Shown piece by piece: positions 24,451-36,021 of a stretch of DNA of 64,000 nt (position 1 is its first letter; the number at the start of each line of letters is the position of its first letter). Below the pieces are notes generated by a model. It searched no databases and was not told the origin of the DNA. It was given only the letters and a program-made list of their open reading frames with translations. The DNA is from Microcebus murinus (Eukaryota; Chordata; Mammalia; Primates; Cheirogaleidae). Made by a program: the position numbers and the translations under genes. The DNA is taken from positions 1,682,001 to 1,746,000 of the forward strand of contig NC_134110.1 of assembly GCF_040939455.1 (NCBI RefSeq), read 5' to 3'.

Positions 24451-25659
24451 GTGCGCTGTGCGGAGGTGGGAGCCAGCAGGGGCATCTGGAGGAGCTTCAC
24501 GCACGGGGGCAGACGGGCCTGCGACCCTGGGCAGGGGCGGGACATTTTTACTCATTGAGTCAGTCGTGCCACGACAACAACAAGCGAAGAGAAGACAGCA
24601 GGGATTTCTTCATCTTTAGAAATGCTGCTTTCCGGAGCCAGGCAGGAAGCGGCGCTCCCCGGACGCCTGCGTGGGCAGGACCGCTGGGGCGCAGGGCCGC
24701 CTGGCACGGCCGGCTGGGCCCTCGGCTCTGCCCTGCGCAGTCGGAAGCCAGCCGAGGGGCCGGGCGGCCAGCTGGGGCACGGAAGAGACGAGGACTCAGC
24801 CGCCTCCACACCCCTGTAAACAAACGGCGAGACCTCGATCCTGGCACTGGCCCCTGCCAAAGCCTTGAGAGTGGAAACACCCCTCCCCTTCTGCCCGGGT
24901 GTGGCTCTCAGCAATACCTGGCCTTTTCTGGTTGCCAGGGCGACGTGCAAACCATCCTGACGTTGGCCTGGAAACAGCCCCGCCCTGGACTGACCCTGCT
25001 TCCTTCCCGCGCGCTTAACCCTTTCCAAGCCGCCCGTGGGACGGGGTGCGGTGGGCCGGGTGGGAGCCTCGGGCGCCCAGCTTGGCGATGTCTGCTTACT
25101 CAGCTTGTGTGACAAGGACAGGGACCGCCTGGGCTTTGTTGCCGGGATAAGCTTGGATGCACATCCTGGCCCCGAGCCTTGGGAAAGTTGCCTTGCCGCC
25201 CGAGATTCCTCTCCCTCCCTTCCCTGTTAGAAAAGGGGGAGGGAGGCGACTAAGGTACCAGCCCCACAGGTTCACTGCAGAGACAGAAAACGGCGTGACG
25301 TGATGGTGCTTGGCATCGCATCTGGCCCTGCGAGTGCTGCACAAATGCTTGTTGTCGCCGTTACTGGTCAGCCACGGTGCATCTCCCAGGGTTTTTCCTT
25401 TGTCCTGTAGCCCTGAATTAAACCAAGTGCTTGTCGCATCCAAAGGGTCACAGATGCTCTGGGAACTAAACTGTCTTCCCTTGAGGGTCCCTCCATCCTC
25501 CCTGTTTCCTCAGGCTGTGGCCTTGGGGAGCGAGGAGAGAGAGTGAATGGGCTTTTTAAGGTTCCATTTAAACCTGTGCCTAATCATGCAAATTGGACTA
25601 AGGACACATCTGTAAGAGTTCTTTGTAAACTACAAACTACAAACAAATGCAGAAACGCA
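24451..25659. other. No gene seen
   Basis: GC-rich to about 25100, then balanced. Both strands carry 185-187-codon frames over the same bases, which is composition, not two genes. Confidence 0.5.
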
Positions 25660-25674
25660 TGGCAGGGCATTAGT

Positions 25675-26160
25675 CATTTATTTATGCATTCGGATGTGCG
25701 CCGATTCATTCGGCAAATGTTTACCAAGACCTCAGGGACCAGGCGTGTTCTGGCGCCGGGGACCCTGCAGTGGACAGGCTGGGCGGGTCCCCATCTGGGG
25801 GTCTTCAGGTACCCACGTAGACTAGCAAGCCCCCTTCGAGTGGTGGCCAGCTGTAGGCAGAAAATAAAATAGGGAGATGCATAGGGAGAGCCCGGGGACT
25901 AGTTTAGACTGGGGGGACAGGAAATATCCCTGCTTGGGATATTGAGGCAGGACGGAGCCAGCCGCATGAAGATGTGGACATGGAACCTTTCAGCAAGAGG
26001 GAGCCACCAGTGCCAGAAGGTGCCAGAAGTCCAGGGTGACTTTGGGATGCAGTGAGCAAGACAGGCCACAGGGGAGGCTGAAGTTGGGGAGACGGACAGG
26101 GGTGAGACCCTGTAGCTCTTTGGGGACACGATAAGGGACTTGGGAAGGGGTGGAGCACAG
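25675..26160 (-). repeat. L2 fragment
   Basis: tcattcggcaaatgtttacc with gggaccaggcgtgttctggc opens an antisense L2, continuing through gtgagcaagacaggccacag. Confidence 0.6.
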
Positions 26161-26829
26161 GACACTTTAAGGGCAGCAAACACATTCCGCTGTGCGATGC
26201 TACGACAGCAGATAGGTGACACTACACACGTGTCAAGCCCGTGTTGCTGCAGGACACAGCGCTCACGCCCCAGCGGAAGCCGAGAACTTCAGCTGACAGT
26301 CGTGCGTCAGTACTGGCTCGTCGCCCGTGGAGACGCACCACGGCGGCAAGGTCAGACGGGGAAACTGCGGGCAGAGAGAGGAGTGTAAGGGATCGCCATG
26401 CTTTCTGTGCGATTTTTCTGTAAGCCTGAAACGGCTCTGAAAGAATAGAGTTAATTTAATTTTTTTTTTTTTAAATTTTGAAAGGCAATGCAAAGTCCTT
26501 GAGTTCTATGCAGGTGAGTGTCACCATGCAATTTACATTTTCAAAACATCCACCTGGTGTTCTGTGGAAAAGGGAGTGTGGAGCCCCCGGAGGAGCCGGG
26601 GCCCAGGTCCGAGGCAGGCGCCGTAACCAGGCAAGACACGGCGGGGGATGAATTTGGAGGTGGAGTGAAGAAGGGGAAAAGGGGACAGATTTGGGACATC
26701 TGGGGGCACACACAGCCAACAGGAGTCGCTGATGAACTGGATGGGACGTGGAGGGTCAGAGGGAGGGAGGGGTCAAAACTAACGGAAGCTCCGCTCACGG
26801 AGGACTTTTCTGGCGGGAACTTTTCTAAG
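26161..26829. other. No gene seen
   Basis: Unique sequence with a T run at about 26460-26474; no exon recognised. Confidence 0.45.
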
Positions 26830-26940
26830 AGCTTTGCGAATATTATTACCACATCTAGCCCCAAACAACCCTTGTGAGGCAGATGTGAGTGCACCGACCC
26901 CCCTGGAGGTGAAAAACCCAGCCCGCAGTTCGGTGCCTCT
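26830..26940 (-). repeat. MIR fragment
   Basis: agctttgcgaatattattac followed by acaacccttgtgaggcagat matches the antisense MIR 3' half. Confidence 0.6.
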
Positions 26941-27094
26941 CACCCTGCCTTAACCTGGACGGGGACGGACCCGCAAAGCCAACCCAGGAATTCTGGCTGC
27001 AGAACCCGAGCTCCTAACTACCCGATACTGGCTTTTTTGGCTTGGGAAATTGGTGGACAACTAACAACCACCAAAATATGGAAGAAATGGGTTT

Positions 27095-27261
27095 GTTTTG
27101 TTTTGTGTTTTAGAGACAGGGTCTTGCTCTGTTGCCCAGGCTGGAGTGTGCAGTGTTGTGGTCATAGCTCACTGCAGCCGCAGGCTCCTGGCCTCAAGGG
27201 ATCCTCCCGTCTCAGCCTTCCTAAGTGCTAAGATCACAGGCGTGAGCCACGGCACCTGTCC
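27095..27261 (-). mobile_element. FLAM / Alu left-arm monomer
   Basis: Single Alu arm, tagagacagggtcttgctct to ggcgtgagccacggcacctg, lacking the second arm. Flanked by agaaatgggttt (27083-27094) and agaaacgggttt (27262-27273). Confidence 0.88.
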
Positions 27262-27435
27262 AGAAACGGGTTTTATTCGGGGGATGGATGATCAAGGGTA
27301 CTCTTTGGCAGTGTTGCTTTGGAAATACCAGTTAGCCCCCAGGTGAAGATATTCGGCAGGTGGTAGGAGAAAAGAGTTAGGACCCCAGGGGAAGTCTAGG
27401 ATTGGGGAAGTGAATTTGGGAGAAGCTGGTCCATA

Positions 27436-27862
27436 CCGTATTCCCCCAAAATAAGCCCTACCCATAAAATGAGCCCTAGCAGGATGTCTAAGCATTTGCG
27501 CCATAGAAGCCCCACCCCGAAAATCAGCCCTAGTGACAGGCGTGGCTGCGCAGCGTCTGCACAACCGGTGCGTGTCATCGCGGAGCGGGAAAGAACACGA
27601 GCAGCCCTTCCCATCCGCCCGTGAGAGCTCTGTGGCTCCACAGGAGAGATCGGGGCCGGTGGTTCTAAGGGAAACAGAGTCCCAAGACATTCAGGATGGG
27701 ATTCGGGGTTTGGAGAGTGAGGATGATGTTCCAGAAGAAGACGACTTCACTCTATTTGAATAAATGTAGATTGTTGTACCGTACTTAAAAAAAAATAAGC
27801 CCTAGGGTGTCTTCTTAGGAAAATTAAATAGAAGACCCTGTCTTATTTTCATGGAAACATGG
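27436..27862 (-). mobile_element. TA-flanked MITE, copy C (427 bp), with coding relic
   Basis: Starts ccgtattcccccaaaataag after TA and ends catggaaacatgg before TA. It lacks most of the GC-rich interior of copies A and B but keeps a segment that reads in frame to a stop: VAPQERSGPVV, then LESEDDVPEEDDFTLFE. This acidic tail, also present in copies D and G, looks like the C-terminus of the lost autonomous transposase. Confidence 0.9.
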
Positions 27863-27864
27863 TA

Positions 27865-28419
27865 CATACACACGTGGCCCGCAGGGCTGGCTTGGCCGCC
27901 TGCTGTAACCGAGTAGCGTGTCAGTGTTGGAACATGGCAGGGAAAGGACTCGGGCGCAGGAAGCCACCTGAAAGAAGGCGAGGCCGGAGAGAAGGCAGCG
28001 AGGTCTGTGTGGAAGCCAGAGCTTTCGCATGCAGTGAGGCCTTTGGTGTGACTCTGAACGCGGGCTGGGGGAGAGGGGAAGGGCCTGGCCTGGGGGTCAA
28101 GGAGCCAGCAGCTCCTGGCGGCACAACCCCGGACCGCCCTTCCTGCCCATCTGACTCCTCTGGGTCTCAGCGCCTGCGCCCAGGGACCAGGGCTTGCGAT
28201 CAGAGTGCCAGGGCCTGGCCTCCGCGGTCTCTGCGAGTAGAAATGCTCCGTGGGCAGAGAACTTATTGTCATTCGATTGCGATGCTGCATCTCTAGCTGA
28301 AATCGTTAAACTGTATCCTGCACCATGATCACGTGGGTCTCATGACCTGAAGTTCACAGCGCTAAGGATTCCTGCGGCTTTGTTGGGAATGCAAGGTAGC
28401 TCCGTGCAGAGACCTCTGA
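27865..28419. other. No gene seen
   Basis: Unique GC-rich sequence between a MITE and a MIR; no exon recognised. Confidence 0.45.
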
Positions 28420-28424
28420 GCAGC

Positions 28425-28560
28425 CTTGTGGGGTTGGTGCTCCTCTTTCATCAACGGGGAAACTGAGGCTCAGAAAGGTGACAGGACCCGCCCATGTCCA
28501 CGGAGCCGGCCAGCCAGTGCAGAAGCCACGGCCTCAGGGCTGCTGACTCCGAGCCTCTTT
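28425..28560 (-). repeat. MIR fragment
   Basis: atcaacggggaaactgaggc and tcagaaaggtgacaggaccc match the antisense MIR core. Confidence 0.7.
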
Positions 28561-28729
28561 ACTTTGCTGTTGTTCGAGCCTCTCGTGTTGTTTTTAAAAA
28601 GAATTGCACTTTTCCTCTCTCCTTCTGAATATTTCCACTTACTGCGACAAACGCGTATTACTTTTGTCATTAAAAGAAGGAGGAACATGAGAAGACAATA
28701 CAGGCGTTTGGTTATAAAATTCAAGCAAG

Positions 28730-29071
<342 letters not shown>

Positions 29072-29379
29072 CCTCAAGCAAGCACCAGAAATCACTCGTT
29101 GTACGGCTTTCTGAGTACAGCTGCTTTCTGGAAGCAGCTTGTCCCCGGACAACCGCCCGGGCTTCCCGGCTGAGCCCGCAGGCTTGGGGGGTGCACGGAC
29201 GGACACGGTCGCAGGTGCCACGTGCCACGCAGCGGCTGTGCACCCTGGTGAGGCCGGCTGCGTGATCCCCGAGCTTTAGTCGTTCGGCCTGTAAAATGGG
29301 TGCAAAACCAGAACCCACTCTGAGACTAGAGAGAATGCAATGGACTAAGCTCTCGTCCCCTTGCGTAACTCGGATTTCC

Positions 29380-29790
29380 CTGTCTGCAGACGGCGGCCAC
29401 GCCCACGGAGCGGCAAATGCAGGCATGCGCATGCAAGTGCAATAGGGGGTGGCGCAGGGGCGGATTGGGATCTGTTTTCGCGCGAAGGGACAGTTGGCGT
29501 AACCGTGGAAGACGCGCGTGTTATCCGGCCCGCACACTTGGGAGCGGCTAGCAGGGCGCGCCGCCCGCGCTGTCTCGGTCTCTCCGTCGCACTCCGCAGC
29601 GGGGGCCCTGATTTCCTCTGGCAGGTGCACGGCTGAAGCCGAGACGCACCGCGATCGCAGGAGGGCCTCGATCGAGCCCGAAGCGGTGCCTGGACCTCCC
29701 GGTCCTACCCCAGGCGCGCCCTGCGGGCTGCGCCCTCCTCCCTGGCTCTGAGTGCGTGCGGGGCGGGGCGGGGCGGGAGGCCTTCTTGCC
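29380..29790. promoter_or_regulatory. CpG island with GC boxes
   Basis: I counted about 46 CpG in 29401-29780, above the number expected from base composition, so the region escaped CpG decay and is probably unmethylated in the germ line. Three overlapping GGGGCGG boxes lie at about 29760-29778. It may be an alternative promoter or 5' exon of IL16, which is inference from position and orientation only. Confidence 0.65.
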
Positions 29791-29916
29791 CTGCAGGTGG
29801 TGCACCTGAAGGACACAGGTGTGACAGAACTTACACCTGGAAGTGCAAACCACCCTGTATCCATGCTTAGGGTCCTGGCACAGTCCCAGCTGTACTTTGG
29901 AATAAACTCACCTTCT

Positions 29917-30231
29917 TTGAGACAGAGTCTCACTCTGTTGCCCAGGCTAGAGTGCCGTGGTGTCAGCCTAGCTCACAGCAACCTCAAACTCCTGGGCTCA
30001 AGCGATCCTCCTGCTTCAGCCTCCCGAGTAGCTGGGACTACAGGCATGCAACACCATGCCTGGCTGATTTTTTCTATATATTTTTAGTTGTCCAGCTAAG
30101 TCCTTTCTATTTTTAGTAGAGACGGGTTCTCGCTCTTGCTCAGGCTGGTCTCAAACTCCTGACCTCGAGCGATCCTCCCGCCTCGGCCTCCCAGAGTGCT
30201 GGATGACAGGCATGAGCCACCGCGCCCGGCC
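29917..30231 (-). mobile_element. Strepsirrhine-type Alu
   Basis: Reverse-oriented dimer with little T tail. The duplication taaactcaccttct (29903-29916) and taaactcgcctttt (30232-30245) has two mismatches. Confidence 0.93.
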
Positions 30232-30245
30232 TAAACTCGCCTTTT

Positions 30246-31017
30246 GAGAGTGAGAAAGAACGTACCGCCTGGAAAGGGAGGTAGAGGCCGGAGCTGGATG
30301 CAGGCACAGGTGGCATGAGAGGGCCTAGACCGGGTGTGGGAGGGAGGGGGCGGGCCCCCACAGGTCTCACCTCCAGAAGGGCACGGCTGGCCCCTCCCCC
30401 AGCCTTCCTGCCGTGCTGGCCGAAGCCTGCGCAGGCCTCCCGGCACCCAAGCCGTGGGGGAGAGGCTGCGGGTGTGAGCAGGGAGGGCGGCCCTCGCATT
30501 TAGCAATTCCCCCGCTTCGCTCCGAACTCAGCCCTGCCGTGCGGCCCTGTCCCCAACCCATTGACAAAGGCAGCTTTGTCGCCCGAATGTCCCCTCCCCT
30601 GCAGCTCCCTTGTGACCTGGGTCCTCCAGGGTGGCCGGACCTTTGCAGCCTTGAGTGGAATCTCAGGGCTTCCCACGGCTGCACCTACACCCTCATTAAA
30701 GCCCCGGGAAACCCTGAGACATTCGTGCTGAGCACGGGAAACAATGTGACCTTCAGAGCAGACGGAGGACCTTGCGCGGGGCCCCGCCCGGCACGCACGC
30801 AGGGCTCACAGAGGCTGCGCTTAGCAGAGATGCGTGGGATGCTCGCTGGGGGCGGAGGGGTTAAATGTCACCCTGAGATTAGGTCCTCCAAAGGAATGTG
30901 CGGGGGAGGGGCCCTGGCCACGTGGTGGTGATGATGATGATGATGATGATGTGGATGGCACACACAGGAGTGTCCTGTACTTGCACGCTGTGGTCCTCAG
31001 CACGCTCTGTGTGGCTA
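30246..31017. other. No gene seen; includes (GAT)n
   Basis: GC-rich unique DNA; a (GAT)7-8 microsatellite lies at about 30928-30951. Confidence 0.5.
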
Positions 31018-31195
31018 GGTCATCAGTCCTCAAACTCGAGCGTGCACCCCGGCACCTGGGGGGCTGGCGAGAACAGAGCGCCGGTCCCACCCCCGCAGTT
31101 ACTGCCTCAGCAGGTCTCCTGGAGCCTGAGATTTGCATTTCTAGCAGAAGACGGTGGGTCGGTCGTGTTGCTACCTGAGGACCAGACTTGAGAAC
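31018..31195. mobile_element. MER5A (hAT-Charlie)
   Basis: Runs from cagtcctcaaactcgagcgt through cccacccccgcagttactgc and gagcctgagatttgcatttc to gaccagacttgagaaccgcc, the full order of MER5A with its inverted ends. Confidence 0.85.
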
Positions 31196-31274
31196 CGCCC
31201 GAGTGATGCATTTTTTCTGGGAAAGTGTGGTGCAGACAGGACAGGAGATCCCATGGGAAGGGCCAGGGTTTATG

Positions 31275-31420
31275 AGTCAGGTGGGTCTTGATCGGACTCC
31301 TGGCTAGCTGTGCAACCTAGGGAAAGTGGTTTGACTATGCTGAGCCAGTGACTGGCTGTGACCCAAGGTCACCAAGCATAGCATGTAGTAGGTGCTCAGT
31401 GAACGTGCGTGCAGTGGCTT
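31275..31420 (+). repeat. MIR fragment
   Basis: gactcctggctagctgtgca with gtagtaggtgctcagtgaac marks the sense MIR core and 3' end. Confidence 0.65.
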
Positions 31421-31559
31421 TCATGGCCTGTAAAATGAGCATGTACAGATTGAAGGCAGGAGTGTGCGTTGACGTTTGTGGAAGGCTCCTGCCAGCGTGC
31501 CGGGCGCTTAGTTGGCACCGAGAAATGTTTGTGACGTGCTCTCCCGGTCACTTCCATGT

Positions 31560-32070
31560 TTTCCAAAGAAGCGGGGGCAGCCCGGGGCCGGGAGCAGGAG
31601 GCTCGCTGTGGTTCTGCGGCTGCGGGCCGGGCCTGCCTCCCGCGCGTCTCCGCAGGCCGGGCAGATGGAGGGCTCCGTGCGCGGCGGCCGGGCCGCTCAG
31701 CGCTGGCAGCTCCCCTTTTGGACCAAGCCTTTTTCACGCAGAGAAGTCAGATGGCTCCAGTCGGGAGCCTCGGAGCAAATCTGTGCCAGGGCGGACACGC
31801 TCGCCCCGAGTCACCTGCCCAGAGCAGGTGGCGAGCGCCGTGTCCGACTCCCGGCGTCCCACCCACCGGCGCCTGGGACCAGACTGGCAGGCTGTCTCCC
31901 GAGTGAGAGAGGAGCGTCCACCTCTCGCTGCTCACGGCCCGGACCCGCGCCGGCGCCACCGGCTGTCGGGGTGCGGGGTGCTGCGGTCCCTGCTGGGCAG
32001 TCGGAGAGAGAAGCCAGGGAGGTGCAGCCCGGGGCCGCGAGTGGGGAGGCAGGCGGGCGCCAGGTGAGTG
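31560..32070. promoter_or_regulatory. CpG-rich region, candidate CpG island
   Basis: About one CpG per 9-10 bases over 500 bp, including gcgcggcggccgggccgctc. Frames through here (347 codons at 31512-32555) match nothing known. Promoter function is inference. Confidence 0.5.
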
Positions 32071-33084
32071 AATGTCCCTCGGGAGCTGCTCCGTCCAGGT
32101 GGCCGTTACCTGAGGCAGGAGGCTGGCCTCTCCGACCCGAACGGGGAGGGTCTCGGTGGGCAGGACGTGCTGTCGCATTCGGAAGTGGTGCCGGGGTCAG
32201 GGAGGAGCGGGAGGCAGGGTCGCCGGGGCGGGAATCGCCATGCCGCCTGCCGCGCGGTCGGGCTCAGGAGGAAGCAGCTCCGGGAGGTCGGGGTGGGCAG
32301 CGGGTGTTGCTCGTCCGGGCTCTGCAGTGCTGGGAGCATCCGGTCCTGGGATTTCGGACTCACCAGCCTCGTGTCACCCTCGGTGCTGGGGATGGGGGTG
32401 TGGAAGGAGCCGGGGGCCGGCAGGGGATGGGCGGCAGGGAGGCTGCAGACGCCCGACCAGGCCCCCGCTCCAGGGTGGGCACAGCCTGCGGCAGCTTCGC
32501 ACACTCCGATCTCAGGAAGCGAGTTCTCTGCCTGGCGTCACTCCGCTCACTCTAGGTGGGGTTCCCGAGACTAACTCCCGTGCTGCTTTGGTGCGTTTGC
32601 CCGTTTGCCTTCTGCAGTCGGAGAATGAGGCAACCGAGCATGAGCCTGGGGTCCCCTGAGGACACAGGGAACCATCCACTCCTCCCGCCCTTGGCAGGTG
32701 CGGTCGTCCCACTTCAGGCTGAGCCACACACAGATGATGCCTTTGTCCTGGGGCCGTGCGAGCCCCCCCTGGGCTTCTGGAAGCAGCCTGGGAGCCGCTG
32801 TCTGCGTGGCTCCCCTCACTCTCCCCCAGCCTCCCGGCCCCTTCCCTCCTGTCTGCTCTCCGTCGGCGTCCTGCGTTTGAGCGCCGGTCCACACTGACGG
32901 TGTGGGCACCTCCCCGTGCAGAGGTGATGAGGGCCTGAGCTGTCGCGTGAGTCAGGCGTTTGTGCAAAGCCCCTGCCAGTCATTCATTCACCCCTGCCGT
33001 GAGGCTTATCGATAACCCTGGGTGCCCCTGCCCTTTCCTGCCCACGCTTCCTGCCGCGGGCACCACTCAAGTCTCCGCTCGCAG
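32071..33084. other. No gene seen; GC-rich
   Basis: No recognised exon or repeat in this stretch. Confidence 0.45.
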
Positions 33085-33089
33085 CGACT

Positions 33090-33235
33090 CATTTAAGCCT
33101 GACACCCTCCCGGAGCTCAGGGAGTTGTACCCACTCCGAGAGGTGAGGTGACTTGCCCAGGAGCACTTAGCTAACAAGGGACACTCCCAGGACCTGAACC
33201 CAGCCTATCCGACTCCCAAATCCATGTTCTCAAGT
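33090..33235 (-). repeat. MIR fragment
   Basis: gaggtgaggtgacttgccca and ggacctgaacccagcctatc match the antisense MIR core. Confidence 0.7.
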
Positions 33236-33543
33236 GCTGTGTGGCATGCCTCTACACAGACCCATGCTCCCTAAACACAGAGATGGTCTTATATCCACGG
33301 GGTTAAAAAAAAATCTCTTGGCTTGCAATCATCTATAGCAGTTACATTTTAATTCTTTTTATTCATGGAAACCTTTTTTGGAGTTACAATCTCTCATGAA
33401 AACTCATATATAAACAGTGAAGGCAGAGTTATTTGGGCAGAAGACAGGCCAGGAGCTTGACACCTGCTTTTTGGGCAACCTCTTCCCCCTGCCTGGGTCC
33501 CGGCAGTGGCCAGGGGTGTGGAGGTGACCAGGAGGGAGGGAGC

Positions 33544-33824
33544 GCTTTGAATTGAAACTCACTGCAGGCTGAGTGAGTGCCGTGACGTCAGCCCAGCTCA
33601 CAGCAGCCTCCAAGTCCTGGGCTCAAGCCATCCTCCTGCCTCAGCCTCCCAAGGAGCTGGGACTATAGGTGCATGCCACCACACCCGGCTAATTTTTTCT
33701 ATTTTTATTGGAGACGGGGTCTCACTCTTGCTCAGGCTGGTTTCAAACTCCTGTGTTCAAGCGATCCTCCCACCTCAGCCTCCCAGAGTGATAGGATTAC
33801 AGGCGTGAGCCACTACACCTGGCC
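33544..33824 (-). mobile_element. Diverged strepsirrhine-type Alu
   Basis: Reverse Alu with a worn T-tail end and a shortened linker (attttttctatttttattgg), ending cactacacctggcc. Older than its neighbours by divergence. Confidence 0.88.
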
Positions 33825-34721
33825 AATATTTTCTAATATCAAAATGAAATTCAGTGTGAATGGCCACATGCTTATACACAAGGGGAGAGAAATATCCACT
33901 GGGGCAAAATAAACAAACAGTTCCAGGAACTTGGAGTTTGGGTTAGGAAGATAGCTCGAAATCAGGGATTTACTTCGAGTTCTTCCTTTGGACTCCCACT
34001 GCAGCAAGGACACGTCCATGTCAGCCCTGTGAACTAGACAGAGCTGCCCTGTGCATGCCGGAGACACGAGGGTCTCTGCACGAGAGCACAGAGCAGCAGG
34101 CGGGGTGTTGCGTGTGTGGTGTGTGGATCAGCATGTGCCGGGTGGAAGGGCAGAGCCCGTCGGGTGGGTCTCTACTGTGACTGGATGCCAGAGACCACAC
34201 AGAGTGGGGACCTTCGTAGGTCTTGCCTCTGGCTTAGGCTTGGCATGGGCAGCTGGCCCAGAAATGGCCCGTACGGTGGGCAGTGGCTGCAGCGGGGACT
34301 CAGCTGCCCGGCCCAGCCAAGGGGAGGCGGCCACCATGAGCACATCCTCCCAGAGGTCCGAGCTCTCCGACTACGGGGTGCTGGGGGCGGGCACAGCCTC
34401 CCTGCTGCTCCCCGCATCTCTGCCCCGACAAAGACAAGCAACCGGGTACGGAAGCCCTTTCCCCAGCCTTGCGCCTGGGTGCGAAAGACTCGGGCGGGGA
34501 GAATTTCAGAGCCCACTTTCCAAATCTGCAGGAGCAGAGGCCTCTTAGGTTAGGGTTGAGCAAGTGCAGCAAAATTAGCATCCACACGACAAGATGCAGC
34601 AGCACAAAAGAAGGGAAAACATGTGGAATCAAATAAAGGCAAATGCTTTCCATTAGGGGTTCTGCTATGAGAACCCCCTGCCCCCCCCAAATCGCTTTAA
34701 AATAGTGATTTGCAACCAGAG
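33825..34721. other. No gene seen
   Basis: Unique sequence; no exon recognised. A C-run occurs near 34681. Confidence 0.45.
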
Positions 34722-35162
34722 CAGCAGTCCCCAGCCTTTTGGCACCAGGGACTGGTTTCATGGGAGACAATATTTCCCTGGACCGGGGAGGGGGATGGTT
34801 TCGGGATGATTCAAATGCATGACATTTATGGTGCAGTCAAACTCTCTCCTAATGACAATCTGTATTTGCAGCCGCTCCCCAGAGTTAGCATCACCGCCTC
34901 AGGTCATCAGGCATCCGATCCTCATAAGGAGCCGCAACCCAGATCCCTCCCGTGTGCAGTCTTCAGTGGGGTCCGAGCTCCTGCGAGGCTGTAACGCCAG
35001 GACTGATCTGGCAGCAGGCGGAGCTCGGGCGGTGATGCCGGTGGCCGGGAGCGGCTGTGAATACCGACGAAGCTCCCCGCCCGCCGCGCTCCTCTGCTGG
35101 GCAGCCGGGTCCCTAACAGGCCACGGGCCAGCACCGGTCTGCAGCCCAGGGCTTGGGGACGG
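34722..35162. mobile_element. MER1 (hAT-Charlie), near full length
   Basis: Starts gcagtccccagccttttggc and proceeds through ctggaccggggagggggatg, tcctcataaggagccgcaac and ggtccctaacaggccacggg to cccagggcttggggac, the order of MER1A/B. The right terminal repeat is mutated. Confidence 0.88.
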
Positions 35163-35938
35163 CCGCGGTAGGGAGCTGGAGAGCAATTTAGAGGGTTGAG
35201 ATCAGCTTAAAAATATATATATTTAAAAAGAAGGGGGTGTATCAGAATGCACCAGGTCCTTTGCAAAATCATGTTTTGCGTTCTCTTTTTCATGTTCTTA
35301 CTTTATTATGCGGTAGAAAGGGTGTTGCTTCAGGAGACTTTTAGTTCTACACACTTATTTATATGTGGCAGTACAGGTCCTCTGTGTGTTCCTGGGGTCT
35401 GTACCGTGATGTCAAATGTTAAGTTCTCACCGTGAGCCGAGGCTCTGGCGGTTTCAGAAACAGTCCTGCAGGACACGGGGCGGGATTTGGGATGTGGACG
35501 TGTGCAGGAAGAGCATTTTAAATGGAAAGATTTCTGATCTTGTCTTTTGGCAAGACGGTGTCCTCCCCACCCAAGGTCCGGATCCTGGGCCCGTGTCAGC
35601 CGGGAGCCGATCTCTCTCCCCTGTCCCGGGTTGGGAGTGATGGAAATGTAGCATTGTCGAGGGCCAGAGGGAATCTGCCAGCCACTGGGAGCTGCCTGTG
35701 CCGGGTCCTGCAGGCTAGAGAGTGCCAGGGGCGTGCAGGGGCGGAACAGGTTTAGAGCCTGTTCGGTCGGGTAGGACGGAGTTCAAGGTGGGGCAGAGCG
35801 AGAGCCTGGAGCAGGTTGGGGGGCAGACCGTGATGATGACATCAGGAATTGACATTGGGCCCGCAAAGCCAGGATACCTTGAAGTTAAACCTCAGCGATG
35901 GTTGTTAACAGGATTTCGAAATAGAGCAAATAATATAA
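35163..35938. other. No gene seen
   Basis: AT-rich then balanced unique sequence; no recognised exon. Confidence 0.45.
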
Positions 35939-35951
35939 TACAAAGAATCTT

Positions 35952-36008
35952 TTTTTTTTTTTTTTTTTTATTTTTTTTATTTTTTTGACCAGAACCGATA
36001 TGCTTAAT
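35952..36008 (-). mobile_element. Micro-retroinsertion: 22 nt plus A tail
   Basis: A T run (T18, A, T8, A, T6) followed by gaccagaaccgatatgctta is flanked by tacaaagaatctt on both sides (35939-35951 and 36009-36021). This is an antisense reverse-transcribed insert truncated to about 22 bases of source sequence. The source RNA is not identified. Confidence 0.8.
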
Positions 36009-36021
36009 TACAAAGAATCTT

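Noticed and set aside
31512..32555. 347-codon plus-strand frame
   Set aside because: Lies in CpG-rich DNA, overlaps other frames, and matches no protein family that I recognise.
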